A DNA stretch of 27,414 nt from an uncultured Blautia sp. (GCA_900543715.1 UQSX01000033.1:1-27414), one strand, 5' to 3'; shown: positions 1 to 7,667, numbered from the stretch's first letter. Made by a program: numbers and translations. The notes: generated by a model not told the origin, from the letters alone.

Positions 1-87
1 GCGTCATGTAAAAAACTCCTTACCCTGTGGCTGTAAAATCACCTTACCACTCACACCGTAGTCAAGGTTCAAAAACGAGCACGGGAC

Positions 88-1512
88 ATGCATTTATCCT
101 GGCCGTTGGATGAAACCTTGACAGATGCAGCGCTTGAGACACTGATGTTTCCCAAGGAATCAAAGGTATCCAAACAAAAACGGATGCCGGATTTCAACTA
201 CATCCAGAAGGAGTTGCTCCGCAACGGTGTCAACAAGAAACTCCTCTGGACGGAGTACCTAGAGGAATGCCGCCAGTCCGGCGACGAGCCACTCATGTAT
301 TCCCAGTTCTGTTATTACATCCAGCAGGTTGAGCAGAAGCGTTGCGCAACCATGCATATCAACCGAAAGCCCGGCGAGCAGATCGAAGTTGACTGGGCAG
401 GAGATCCTGCGCAGATCACCGATCCGGATACCGGCGAGATCATCCCCGCATTTCTCTTTGTGGGTGTCATGACATACAGCCAGTATCCTTACGTTGAGGC
501 TTTTATTAATGAAAAGCAGCGCTCATGGATTACTGCACACGTTCACATGTATGAGTACTTCGGTGGTGCAACCCGTATTCTGGTGCCTGATAATACCACG
601 ACTGCAGTGATCCACAACAACGACTGGTACAATCAGGAACTCAACACCATCTACCATGAGATGGCTGAGCACTACAACACGGCTATCATCCCTACCCGCA
701 TCCGGGCACCGAAGGACAAGCCAAATGTCGAGGGCTCTGTAGGTGTCATTTCTACCTGGATCACTGCGGCGCTCCGTAATGAACAGTTCTTTTCGCTGGC
801 CGAGCTGAACAAGGCCATCCGCAGGAAGCTGGAGGAATTCGTAAACCGTCCTTTCCAAAAGAAAGAGGGTACCCGATACGAGATCTTCTGCGACGAAGAA
901 CTGCCATTACTGGCCAAGCTACCGGCTACCCCTTATGAACTGGCGGAATGGAAAAAAGCCACCGTTCAATTCAATTATCACATATCCGTCGACGGAATGC
1001 TATACTCCGTTCCTTACGAATACATCAAACGCAAGGTGGATGTGCGGGTAACCGACACTATTATCGAAATCTTTTACAATCACAACCGCATTGCTTCCCA
1101 CCGCCGTCTGTATGGCCGAAAGGGGCAATACAGCACTGTTACGGAACATATGCCCGCCGATCACCAGAAATATCTGGAATGGAACGGTGACCGTTTCCGC
1201 AAATGGGCTGAGCGGATTGGAACCAATACGTGCAAGGTTGTTCATGCGATTCTTGCCTCCCAGAGGGTTGAGCAGCAGTCCTACCGAAGCTGTATGGGGC
1301 TTCTGAAACTGGCAGATAAATACTCTGCTGAGCGTTTGGAAGCAGCGTGCCGGAAGGCGCTTTCCTATACAGCGAGTCCCAGCTACAAGAGTATCAAAAA
1401 CATCTTGGCAGCCGGGCAGGAAAAGATTGAACCGGAGTTACAGACTCCCGACTCTGCATCAACTCAGAACAAACACGCCATCACTCGTGGTGCTGACTAC
1501 TACAGGAGGTAA
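88..1512 (+). CDS. istA: IS21-family transposase IstA (N-terminus incomplete)
   Basis: This is the DDE transposase of an IS21 element, which cuts and joins the element ends with IstB as helper. The catalytic triad is visible: D102 in EVDWAGD, D168 in VPDN and E215 in NVEG, residues counted from the ATG at 88. The C-terminal part has the usual Mu-type second domain. Family members normally carry about 45-60 further N-terminal residues with a helix-turn-helix. The frame upstream of 88 continues as TVVKVQKRARD, which fits the end of that domain, but meets a stop at 34-36, so the real start is lost or the gene is damaged. istB follows after 5 bases. The family call is very sure; intactness is doubtful. 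Confidence 0.9.
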   Translation: MHLSWPLDETLTDAALETLMFPKESKVSKQKRMPDFNYIQKELLRNGVNKKLLWTEYLEECRQSGDEPLMYSQFCYYIQQVEQKRCATMHINRKPGEQIEVDWAGDPAQITDPDTGEIIPAFLFVGVMTYSQYPYVEAFINEKQRSWITAHVHMYEYFGGATRILVPDNTTTAVIHNNDWYNQELNTIYHEMAEHYNTAIIPTRIRAPKDKPNVEGSVGVISTWITAALRNEQFFSLAELNKAIRRKLEEFVNRPFQKKEGTRYEIFCDEELPLLAKLPATPYELAEWKKATVQFNYHISVDGMLYSVPYEYIKRKVDVRVTDTIIEIFYNHNRIASHRRLYGRKGQYSTVTEHMPADHQKYLEWNGDRFRKWAERIGTNTCKVVHAILASQRVEQQSYRSCMGLLKLADKYSAERLEAACRKALSYTASPSYKSIKNILAAGQEKIEPELQTPDSASTQNKHAITRGADYYRR

Positions 1513-1517
1513 GAACC

Positions 1518-2294
1518 ATGACCAATCAGAGCACAATCGACAAACTTATTGAAATGCGACTGACTTCTATGTCAGATGCCTTTATCACACAGATAGATGA
1601 TCCCAGGATGAAGGATGTTCCGTTTGAGGATCGCTTCGGCCTTCTGGTCGACATCGAATACAATAACCGCAAGAGCAACAGCCTGAAGCGTCTGATCAAG
1701 GGAGCCGGGTTCGATCAGCCGGAAGCTTACATCGCTGATATCAACTATACTTCCGGCCGGAAACTTAACCGCAGTCTGATCGAACGTCTCGCAACCTGTG
1801 AGTACATCACGGAGCACCGGAACCTGTTCATCACGGGTGCTACCGGGAGCGGGAAGACCTACATGGCCTGCGCTTTCGGTATGGAGGCATGCAAACAGCG
1901 CTATAAAACAAAGTATGTACGCCTGCCCGATATGCTCCTGGAGCTTGATCTGGCGCGTACAGATGGCACCTACAAGAAGGTTCAGGCCAAGTATGCTAAC
2001 CCCGTCCTGCTCATCATTGATGAATGGCTCTTGTTGAAGCCGACGGAAGCGGAACAGCATGACATTTTGGAACTGCTCCACAGAAGACGGAAGAAATCCT
2101 CCACAATCTTCTGCTCCCAGTACGATCCCAGCGGATGGTATGACCAGCTCGGTGGCGATGACAGCCCTCTTGCTGAAGCCATCCTTGACCGCATCATGCA
2201 CGATGCCTACAAGATCAATATCGTTCCGACTGACCCATCCAACTATCGCTCTATGAGAGAAGTATATGGATTGGATCCGGCGCTGAGCGAATAA
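1518..2294 (+). CDS. istB: IS21-family helper ATPase IstB
   Basis: IstB is the AAA+ helper of IS21 transposition. It assembles on target DNA and activates IstA. The 258-residue length is normal. Walker A GATGSGKT is at residues 107-114 and Walker B LLIIDE at 164-169, after an N-terminal helical region typical of IstB/DnaC-like proteins. The AGGAGG ribosome binding site overlaps the end of istA (about 1504-1509), so the two genes are translationally linked. No frameshift is visible, so this gene appears intact even though istA may not be. Confidence 0.95.
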   Translation: MTNQSTIDKLIEMRLTSMSDAFITQIDDPRMKDVPFEDRFGLLVDIEYNNRKSNSLKRLIKGAGFDQPEAYIADINYTSGRKLNRSLIERLATCEYITEHRNLFITGATGSGKTYMACAFGMEACKQRYKTKYVRLPDMLLELDLARTDGTYKKVQAKYANPVLLIIDEWLLLKPTEAEQHDILELLHRRRKKSSTIFCSQYDPSGWYDQLGGDDSPLAEAILDRIMHDAYKINIVPTDPSNYRSMREVYGLDPALSE

Positions 2295-2318
2295 TCGTTA
2301 ACAGCCAACTGGCGTCCC

Positions 2319-2360
2319 CCATCCTGGAGGTTTTATTCTTCAGGATGGCGGCTCCGCCGC
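2319..2360. other. Hairpin pair after istB, inside the IS right end
   Basis: CCATCCTG (2319-2326) and CAGGATGG (2341-2348) form a perfect 8-bp stem. A GC-rich mini-hairpin (GGCGG-CT-CCGCC) follows at once. There is no T-run, so it is not a standard Rho-independent terminator. It may stall transcription at the end of the element. Confidence 0.45.
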
Positions 2361-2373
2361 ATTAACTATCTGT

Positions 2374-2434
2374 CCGGAACAGTGATTTCCTCTTTTCGGA
2401 CAGGTGATTTCCAAAACACCGGACAGGCGCTTTC
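2374..2434 (+). repeat. IS21 right-end multiple repeats (probable IstA binding sites)
   Basis: Three related units occur at a spacing of 22-23 bases: CCGGAACAGTGATTTCC (2374-2390), TTCGGACAGGTGATTTCC (2395-2412) and ACCGGACAGGCGCTTTC (2418-2434). IS21 elements are known to carry several terminal repeats as transposase binding sites; the assignment to IstA here is inference from that and from position. A small palindrome, GCGCT-TTC-AGCGC (2427-2439), closes the block. Confidence 0.7.
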
Positions 2435-2441
2435 AGCGCAC

Positions 2442-2555
2442 CGGTATATCCACATCGTAATGATTACCCATAGTCATAGCATTGCACAGACAGCCGATCA
2501 TATTCTGCAAGTATCAGATGGTGTCGTGAATGATTTTGGGAGGTGTCGAGAATGA
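2442..2555 (+). pseudogene. 3' remnant of an ABC transporter ATPase interrupted by the IS
   Basis: The frame ending at the TGA at 2553-2555 reads RYIHIVMITHSHSIAQTADH and onward through DGVVNDFGRCRE. VMITHS is the H-loop region and the following AD.ILQ.DG pattern is the usual C-terminal strand of MacB/Bce-type ABC ATPases. The stop overlaps the permease ATG as ATGA, the standard ATPase-permease junction in this family. Everything upstream, including Walker A, signature and Walker B, is replaced by the IS21 right end. The rest of the gene should lie left of the element, outside the window. Confidence 0.82.
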
Positions 2556-4369
2556 GAAGCTATTTAAGTCTGATCCCAATCTCTGCCAAGGTTCACCGGC
2601 GCCAAAACCGCATGACATTGCTTTGCGTTATTTTCGCTGTATTCATGGTTACAGCTATCTTTAGTATGGCGGAAATGGGGGCCAGAATGGAGCAGTCCCG
2701 TCTCTCAGAAAAACATGGAGATTTTTCTCTCCTTAGCAGCTTGCTAGATTCCAGAATGGGGCAGACACTGCTGATGACAGCGGGAGTAATGTTTCTGTTG
2801 GTTCTTATTGCCGGAGTGCTGATGATTTCCAGCAGTATGAATAGCAGTGTTGCTCAGCGTACCCAGTTTTTTGGTATGATGCGCTGCATCGGTATGAGTA
2901 AACAGCAGATTATCCGCTTTGTACGGCTGGAAGCATTGAACTGGTGCAAGATTGCCGTTCCTATTGGCCTTGTTCTAGGTATTTTGGCATCGTGGGCATT
3001 ATGTGCCGCCCTAAGATTCCTTGTCGGGGAAGAGTTCTCGAATATTCCGTTGTTTGGCATCAGCATCATTGGAATTATCAGTGGTATTTTGGTCGGCGTG
3101 ATCACAGTCCTTCTGGCCGCAGGAATCCCGGCTAAGCGAGCAGCTAAGGTATCACCTGTTGTAGCTGTTTCGGGAAATCCTGAGCCGGATAAAATGAGCC
3201 GTCATTCTGTTCACACAGGTTTTTTCAAAATTGAAACGGCATTGGGGATTCACCATGCAGTAGCTGCAAAGAAAAACTTATTTTTGATGACAGGCTCCTT
3301 TGCTCTGAGCATCGTCCTATTTTTAAGTTTTTCTGTTCTGATTGATTTTGTGGATCATCTGATGCCTCAATCGGCGGCTGCTTCTGATATTGACATTTCA
3401 AGCAGTGACGGTACCAATACTATCGACAGCGATATGGCACAGATGCTTACTAATATGGAAGGTGTCAAACAGGTCTATGGACGCAGGAGCAGCTTTAATG
3501 TGGCTGCCGGGCTGGAGGGTGATCCGACTCTTTCCAGCACCGTAGATCTTGTCTCCTTTGATGATTTTGACCTGAAAGCTCTCCAAAAAGACGGAACGCT
3601 TCGCTGGGGCAGCGATTTGTCCAAAGTTTATGGTGACAGCGGATATGCTCTTGCGACATGGGACCGGAAAAGTCCTTGGGACATAGGCGATACTATCCTT
3701 GTTGGAAACGAGGAGATTACGATTGCCGGTCTGTTAAAATATGATCCATTCAGCGGGGATGGCCTGACGAAAGGAAAGATTACACTGATTACATCAGGAG
3801 AGACATTTACCCGATTGACCGGAATTACAGACTATTCGCTCATTATGGTCCAAACAACCTCCAATGCCACGGACGAGGATGTTGCCGCAATTTGTCAGAT
3901 CGTAGAGGAAAACGGTTATACCATGAATGATAAGCGGGATCAACGCACATCCGGCACTTATTTTGCCTTTGTTGCCTGTGTTTATGCTTTTTTGGGCATT
4001 ATCACACTGGTTACAGTACTGAACATTGTCAACAGTATCGCTATGAGCGTATCGGCCCGGATCAAACAGTATGGTGCTATGCGGGCGGTGGGGCTGGACG
4101 GGCATCAGATTTCAAAAATGATTCTGGCAGAAGCTTTTACCTATGCCTTTTGGGGATGTGTTATTGGCTGTATGATCGGCCTGCCGCTCAGCAAAATCTT
4201 GTATGATTTCCTTATCATAAACCACTTCCCCTATGCGGTTTGGAATCTGCCAATCGGAGCGCTGGCAATTATTGTGTTGTTTGTCATTGCTGCAGCGGTG
4301 CTGGCCGCATATTCTCCGGCTAAACGGATACAGACGATTTCAGTGACAGAAACTATTAACGAACTCTAA
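2552..4369 (+). CDS. FtsX/MacB-type ABC transporter permease
   Basis: A membrane subunit of an ABC transporter with a partner ATPase that is disrupted just upstream. The 605-residue protein has a TM helix at about 22-42, two more helices around the first FtsX domain (QRTQFFGMMRCIGMSKQQI motif), a fourth pair near 235-270, an extracellular domain of roughly residues 271-467, and a second FtsX domain (MRAVGLDGHQISKMIL) with three C-terminal helices. The ATG at 2552 is chosen over an upstream GTG at 2543: it overlaps the ATPase stop (ATGA) and has GGGAGG eight bases upstream. The frame is intact, but loss of the ATPase and of native transcription suggests the transporter is inactive unless transcribed from the IS. 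Substrate unknown; relatives export peptides, lipids or antibiotics. Confidence 0.85.
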   Translation: MRSYLSLIPISAKVHRRQNRMTLLCVIFAVFMVTAIFSMAEMGARMEQSRLSEKHGDFSLLSSLLDSRMGQTLLMTAGVMFLLVLIAGVLMISSSMNSSVAQRTQFFGMMRCIGMSKQQIIRFVRLEALNWCKIAVPIGLVLGILASWALCAALRFLVGEEFSNIPLFGISIIGIISGILVGVITVLLAAGIPAKRAAKVSPVVAVSGNPEPDKMSRHSVHTGFFKIETALGIHHAVAAKKNLFLMTGSFALSIVLFLSFSVLIDFVDHLMPQSAAASDIDISSSDGTNTIDSDMAQMLTNMEGVKQVYGRRSSFNVAAGLEGDPTLSSTVDLVSFDDFDLKALQKDGTLRWGSDLSKVYGDSGYALATWDRKSPWDIGDTILVGNEEITIAGLLKYDPFSGDGLTKGKITLITSGETFTRLTGITDYSLIMVQTTSNATDEDVAAICQIVEENGYTMNDKRDQRTSGTYFAFVACVYAFLGIITLVTVLNIVNSIAMSVSARIKQYGAMRAVGLDGHQISKMILAEAFTYAFWGCVIGCMIGLPLSKILYDFLIINHFPYAVWNLPIGALAIIVLFVIAAAVLAAYSPAKRIQTISVTETINEL

Positions 4370-4384
4370 GGAATTCAAAACAAG

Positions 4385-4404
4385 AAAAAATGCCCTTTGG
4401 GACA
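4385..4404 (-). terminator. Weak Rho-independent terminator after the Crp/Fnr gene
   Basis: Read on the minus strand, TG(T)CCC-AAA-GGGCA forms a short stem with one bulged T, followed by six T. It lies about 90 bases past the stop of the Crp/Fnr regulator and between convergent genes. The stem is short, so this is a modest call. Confidence 0.35.
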
Positions 4405-4495
4405 CATCGCTGAGAGGCACGGGGAAAAGTTAAAATTTTTGTGCTTAGACAAAAAGAATCACATTTTCTGCATTGGCAGTAAAAGGGACAGAGCT

Positions 4496-5191
4496 TTACA
4501 GGAAGGAGGAATCCGTCTCATTGCTGACAGGGCCGTAAAGTTCAAAATGGTTTCTCTTTGTGTTCAGCAGCCCTTCTTTCTGGAGCTTTGACAATTCTGC
4601 GGACATAGCAGCTCTTTCTACACAGAGATAATCGGCCAGCTGCTGTCTGTCATAAGGAATATCAAAGAACAGTTTTCCCTGGCGGATGGATTCAGAGGAA
4701 AGATAAGACAGAAGTTTTTCCCTCGTTGTCCTTTTGCTCATATGAGTGATCTTTTCATTAAACAGTAATACTTTGCCTGCCAGCACAGCTACCAGGTTCC
4801 GGATCAGTTTGTTGTGGTGCTGGCAGACAGTAGGGCAGACGGACAATAGCCGGTTGATATTCAGCATCATAAGCTCACAGTGCCCGCAGGCCACTACATT
4901 CACATTGAGAACAGAGCCTGGAGTGGCGGCGTAGGGCTCTGCGAAAAAATCTCCTTCTTCGATTTTAGCCATGATATTTCTATGTCCCCACAGATCTTCC
5001 TGGATCACGAGAACAGAACCTTTCAGCACAAGGCCCATGGCCGAAGTGCTGTCCCCTGCCCGCAATACATATTCCTGATTTTCTTTGCAGTATACTTTTG
5101 CATCTACACACTTCAAAATGGAAAGAATTTCTTCTTCCGTCATTCCTGCGAAAAAAGGACAATTTTTCAGTACAAATAAAAATTTTTTCAA
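4496..5191 (-). CDS. Crp/Fnr-family transcriptional regulator of the hcp locus
   Basis: A 231-residue one-component regulator with an N-terminal cyclic-nucleotide-type effector barrel (about 10-130), a long dimer helix, and a C-terminal Crp winged helix with recognition region DRQQLADYLCVERAAMSAEL. A TTG at 5191 is taken as start because AAGGAGGAGA sits five bases upstream; the longer ATG-started reading has no ribosome site. Several cysteines (residues 11, 28, 35 and later) could serve redox or NO sensing, but no clear FNR-type iron-sulfur cysteine cluster is seen. It is divergent from a ferredoxin gene and hcp. Regulators of this family next to hcp (HcpR-like) are known to activate hcp under nitrosative stress; that role is inferred here from position and operator geometry. 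Confidence 0.88.
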   Translation of the reverse strand: MKKFLFVLKNCPFFAGMTEEEILSILKCVDAKVYCKENQEYVLRAGDSTSAMGLVLKGSVLVIQEDLWGHRNIMAKIEEGDFFAEPYAATPGSVLNVNVVACGHCELMMLNINRLLSVCPTVCQHHNKLIRNLVAVLAGKVLLFNEKITHMSKRTTREKLLSYLSSESIRQGKLFFDIPYDRQQLADYLCVERAAMSAELSKLQKEGLLNTKRNHFELYGPVSNETDSSFL

Positions 5192-5204
5192 AAAATCTCC
5201 TCCT

Positions 5205-5220
5205 TGTTTGAAATCAAACA
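5205..5220. promoter_or_regulatory. 16-bp palindromic operator, probable Crp/Fnr site
   Basis: TGTTTGAAATCAAACA is a perfect inverted repeat. Its centre (5212.5) lies exactly 41.5 bases upstream of the transcription start predicted for the ferredoxin-hcp operon from the TATAAT at 5242-5247. That is the class II activator position known for Crp/Fnr proteins. On the other strand the site touches the regulator's own leader, next to its ribosome binding site. Confidence 0.68.
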
Positions 5221-5234
5221 TACATGTTGAAATT

Positions 5235-5263
5235 AAAATACTATAATGGCACCGTAAAGTCAA
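5235..5263 (-). promoter_or_regulatory. Promoter of the Crp/Fnr regulator gene
   Basis: On the minus strand, TTGACT (5263-5258), a 17-base spacer, then TATTTT (5240-5235). The predicted start near 5228 places the palindrome at 5205-5220 just downstream of the transcription start, which would allow autorepression. The -10 is imperfect. Confidence 0.5.
5242..5247 (+). promoter_or_regulatory. -10 element of the ferredoxin-hcp operon
   Basis: A perfect TATAAT with no recognisable -35 hexamer 17 bases upstream (CATACA). A good -10 without a -35 is typical of activator-dependent promoters and agrees with the palindrome centred at -41.5. The predicted start is about 5254, giving a leader of about 66 bases. 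Confidence 0.6.
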
Positions 5264-5278
5264 GAATACAAATTCATC

Positions 5279-5294
5279 TGTGTATCAGTACACA
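5279..5294. promoter_or_regulatory. Second 16-bp palindrome in the hcp leader
   Basis: TGTGTATCAGTACACA is a perfect inverted repeat with four central bases unpaired. It has the same length as the upstream site and shares TGT-N-T ends with it. Its centre lies 74 bases downstream of the first palindrome centre, close to seven helical turns, and about 33 bases after the predicted transcription start. It could be a second site for the same regulator or for another one. Confidence 0.5.
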
Positions 5295-5319
5295 AGACAG
5301 TATATAGGTGGTGGTATAT

Positions 5320-5913
5320 ATGAAAAGAAGAATTATCTGTATAGACCAGGAAAAATGCAATGGCTGCGGCCTTTGCGCCGAAGCCTGCCACGAAGGGGCC
5401 ATTGCCATGGTGGAGGGCAAGGCGAAACTTATGCGGGAGGACTACTGTGACGGACTGGGAGACTGTCTGCCTGCCTGTCCTGTGGGAGCCATTTCCTTTG
5501 AAGAAAGAGAAGCGGCTCCTTATGATGAGAAAGCAGTTACATCTGTTTCCAGGCTCAGACAGTGGCCGGTCCAGATCCAGCTTGCGCCGGTAAATACCCC
5601 TTATTTTCAGGGAGCGAAATTACTTATCGCAGCAGACTGTACGGCTTATGCCTATGGGGCCTTCCATGAAGATTTTATCAAGGGACATGTAGTTCTTATC
5701 GGCTGTCCGAAACTGGATCATGCAGATTATGCCCGGAAGCTGACAGAGATCATTAAGAACAATGATATCAAGAGCGTTCAGATTGTCCGGATGGAGGTTC
5801 CCTGCTGCAGGGGATTGGAGAAGGCGGTAAAAACAGCCTTAAAAGATAGCGGAAAATTTATCCCCTGGAATGTAGCGGTCATATCCATAGATGGAAACAT
5901 TGTGGATGAGTGA
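5320..5913 (+). CDS. Ferredoxin-like 4Fe-4S protein, partner of Hcp
   Basis: A 197-residue protein with an N-terminal bacterial ferredoxin domain (about 1-60) and a cysteine-bearing C-terminal domain (ADCTAYA, IGCPKLD, VPCCRGL). The first motif has C13, C16, C19 and C23. The second motif has C43, C49 and C53, with Leu46 where the second cysteine is expected, so one cluster may be 3Fe-4S or have unusual ligation. It probably passes electrons to Hcp, encoded 45 bases downstream in the same operon. The ATG at 5320 is chosen; AGGTGGTGG upstream is the ribosome site, which makes the in-frame GTGs at 5308 and 5311 unlikely starts. Confidence 0.85.
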   Translation: MKRRIICIDQEKCNGCGLCAEACHEGAIAMVEGKAKLMREDYCDGLGDCLPACPVGAISFEEREAAPYDEKAVTSVSRLRQWPVQIQLAPVNTPYFQGAKLLIAADCTAYAYGAFHEDFIKGHVVLIGCPKLDHADYARKLTEIIKNNDIKSVQIVRMEVPCCRGLEKAVKTALKDSGKFIPWNVAVISIDGNIVDE

Positions 5914-5958
5914 TAGAAAATAACAAAAAAGATAACAGCAGAAAAGGAGAATAAAGAG

Positions 5959-7554
5959 ATGGATAACAAAATGTTTTGCTTTCAGTGTGAACAGACGGCA
6001 GGTTGTGCTGCCTGTACAGGAAATGCAGGAGCCTGCGGCAAGAAGTCAGAGACAGCAGTTTTTCAGGATGAACTGACAGGAGCTCTTATTGGCCTGGCCC
6101 GTGCAGCCAGGGGAGACACAGAACCAGATGAAGATACTTATAGGATAATCATCGAAGGTTTATTTGCCACTGTGACAAATGTGAATTTTGACGACCAGGC
6201 AATCTGCAAAATGACAGAAGCAGTTCGGAAAGAGAAAGAAAGACTGATCCCTCAGTGCAGCAGCTGCGGCTCTCCCTGCGGACAGAATGAGGAATATGAT
6301 ATGAAAGAGCTCTGGACAGAAGAGGAAAATGTCCGTTCTCTGAAATCCTTGATCCTTTTCGGTATCCGTGGAATGGCGGCTTATGCTTATCATGCTCTTG
6401 TTTTGGGATACAGAGACAAAGAGGTAAATGAGTTTTTCTGTGAAGCCTTATTCCGGATAGGCTACGAAGACACTGTAGAAAAGCTCCTTCCTGTTGTGCT
6501 GAAAGTAGGAGAGATCAACCTGAAATGTATGGCACTTCTGGACAAGGCCAATACAGAAACTTATGGAGTTCCGGCGCCGGTGACAGTTCCGATGAAAGTG
6601 GAAAAAGGTCCCTTTATCGTTGTGACCGGACATGACCTGAAAGATCTGAAGCTGCTTCTGGAACAGACAGAGGGAAAAGGGATCAACATCTATACTCATG
6701 GAGAAATGCTGCCAGCCCATGGCTATCCGGAACTGAAGAAATATCCTCACTTAAAAGGAAACTATGGTACTGCATGGCAGAATCAGAGAAAAGAGTTTGA
6801 CAATCTGCCGGGAGCTGTTTTATTTACTACAAACTGCCTTATGCCTCCAAAAGACAGTTATAAGGACCGCGTATTCACCACAGAGGTGGTAGGCTTCCCA
6901 GGCGCAGTCCACATAGGAAAAGAAAAAGATTTCACTCCTGTTATTGAAAAAGCACTGGAGCTTGGAGGATTTGAAGAGGACAAAGAATTCACAGGCATTA
7001 ACGGGGGACGGGAAGTGACTACTGGTTTCGGACATTCTGCAGTTCTTTCCAGTGCCGGAAAAATCGTAGAAGCAGTGAAAGCAGGAAAAATCCGGCATTT
7101 CTTCCTGGTAGCCGGCTGTGACGGAGCGAAACCAGGCAGAAATTATTACACAGAATTTGTAAAACAGACTCCAAAAGACAGTGTGGTGCTTACCCTGGCC
7201 TGCGGAAAGTTCCGGTTTAATGACTTGGATCTGGGCGAGATAGACGGTATTCCAAGACTTATTGATATGGGACAGTGCAACGATGCCTATGGGGCAATAC
7301 AGGTGGCAGCAGCTTTGGCAGATGCCTTCGGCTGCTCCGTTAATGAGCTTCCTCTTTCCTTTGTCCTGTCCTGGTATGAGCAGAAAGCGGTATGCATCCT
7401 GCTGACACTCTTTCATCTGGGAATTAAAAATATCCGCCTTGGCCCGTCTCTGCCAGCTTTTGTATCCCCGGATATTTTGAACTTCCTGGTGGAGAATTAT
7501 CAGATTGCTCCGATCACAACCCCAGAAGAAGATATCAAAGCACTTCTGAAGTAG
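5959..7554 (+). CDS. hcp: Hybrid cluster protein / hydroxylamine reductase
   Basis: Hcp is a cytoplasmic iron-sulfur enzyme with a 4Fe-4S cluster and a hybrid 4Fe-2O-2S cluster. It reduces NO to N2O and, in vitro, hydroxylamine to ammonia. The 531-residue length is normal. The N-terminal cysteine cluster includes C7, C10, C19 and C26 (MFCFQCEQTAGC...). Hybrid-cluster regions are present in order: GHDLKDL, HGEMLPAHGYPEL, TTNCLMPP, VAGCDGAKPGR, LACGKFRFND and MGQCNDAYGA. GGAG sits seven bases upstream of the ATG. Co-transcription with the ferredoxin and divergence from a Crp/Fnr regulator is the classic clostridial nitrosative-stress arrangement. Nothing appears broken. Confidence 0.96.
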   Translation: MDNKMFCFQCEQTAGCAACTGNAGACGKKSETAVFQDELTGALIGLARAARGDTEPDEDTYRIIIEGLFATVTNVNFDDQAICKMTEAVRKEKERLIPQCSSCGSPCGQNEEYDMKELWTEEENVRSLKSLILFGIRGMAAYAYHALVLGYRDKEVNEFFCEALFRIGYEDTVEKLLPVVLKVGEINLKCMALLDKANTETYGVPAPVTVPMKVEKGPFIVVTGHDLKDLKLLLEQTEGKGINIYTHGEMLPAHGYPELKKYPHLKGNYGTAWQNQRKEFDNLPGAVLFTTNCLMPPKDSYKDRVFTTEVVGFPGAVHIGKEKDFTPVIEKALELGGFEEDKEFTGINGGREVTTGFGHSAVLSSAGKIVEAVKAGKIRHFFLVAGCDGAKPGRNYYTEFVKQTPKDSVVLTLACGKFRFNDLDLGEIDGIPRLIDMGQCNDAYGAIQVAAALADAFGCSVNELPLSFVLSWYEQKAVCILLTLFHLGIKNIRLGPSLPAFVSPDILNFLVENYQIAPITTPEEDIKALLK

Positions 7555-7586
7555 GGAAAAAACAGATGTGCGGAAACTGAAAAAAC

Positions 7587-7641
7587 TTTACCGCTGCCGA
7601 TAATTGTGCTAGACTGTTTTATAGATAGAGCAGACTGCTCT
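7587..7641 (+). promoter_or_regulatory. Promoter with downstream palindrome before the coiled-coil gene
   Basis: TTTACC (7587-7592), a 17-base spacer and TAGACT (7610-7615) make a plausible sigma-A promoter. Immediately downstream, AGAGCAGACTGCTCT (7627-7641) is a perfect 15-bp palindrome in the early transcribed region, a position suited to an operator. No T-run follows it, so it is not a terminator. No regulator can be assigned. Confidence 0.5.
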
Positions 7642-7667
7642 GTAAATATTGAGGAAAGGAGGAGCTT

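Larger units (their letters stand above)
1..2441 (+). mobile_element. IS21-family insertion sequence (left end outside window)
   Basis: The segment holds the two-gene istA-istB arrangement that defines the IS21 family, followed by a noncoding right end with three spaced repeats of a CGGACAG-type unit. The left end and the first codons of istA lie before the window. The right boundary is set near 2427-2441, because from about 2442 the sequence reads as the C-terminus of an ABC ATPase in frame with its natural stop. The exact terminal dinucleotide and target duplication cannot be fixed without the left end. Confidence 0.88.

Noticed and set aside
1572..2201. 209-codon minus-strand ORF inside istB
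   Set aside because: It is antisense to an intact IstB with Walker motifs; the open frame is a by-product of codon usage.
4386..4430. CTGAGAG next to CCCTTTGGGAC, recalling a TPP riboswitch
   Set aside because: The order and spacing of the THI-box segments are wrong, no GGGGT helix is present, and no thiamine gene follows.
5227..5247. TTGAAA at 5227-5232 as -35 for the TATAAT at 5242-5247
   Set aside because: The spacer would be nine bases, far too short for a sigma-A promoter.
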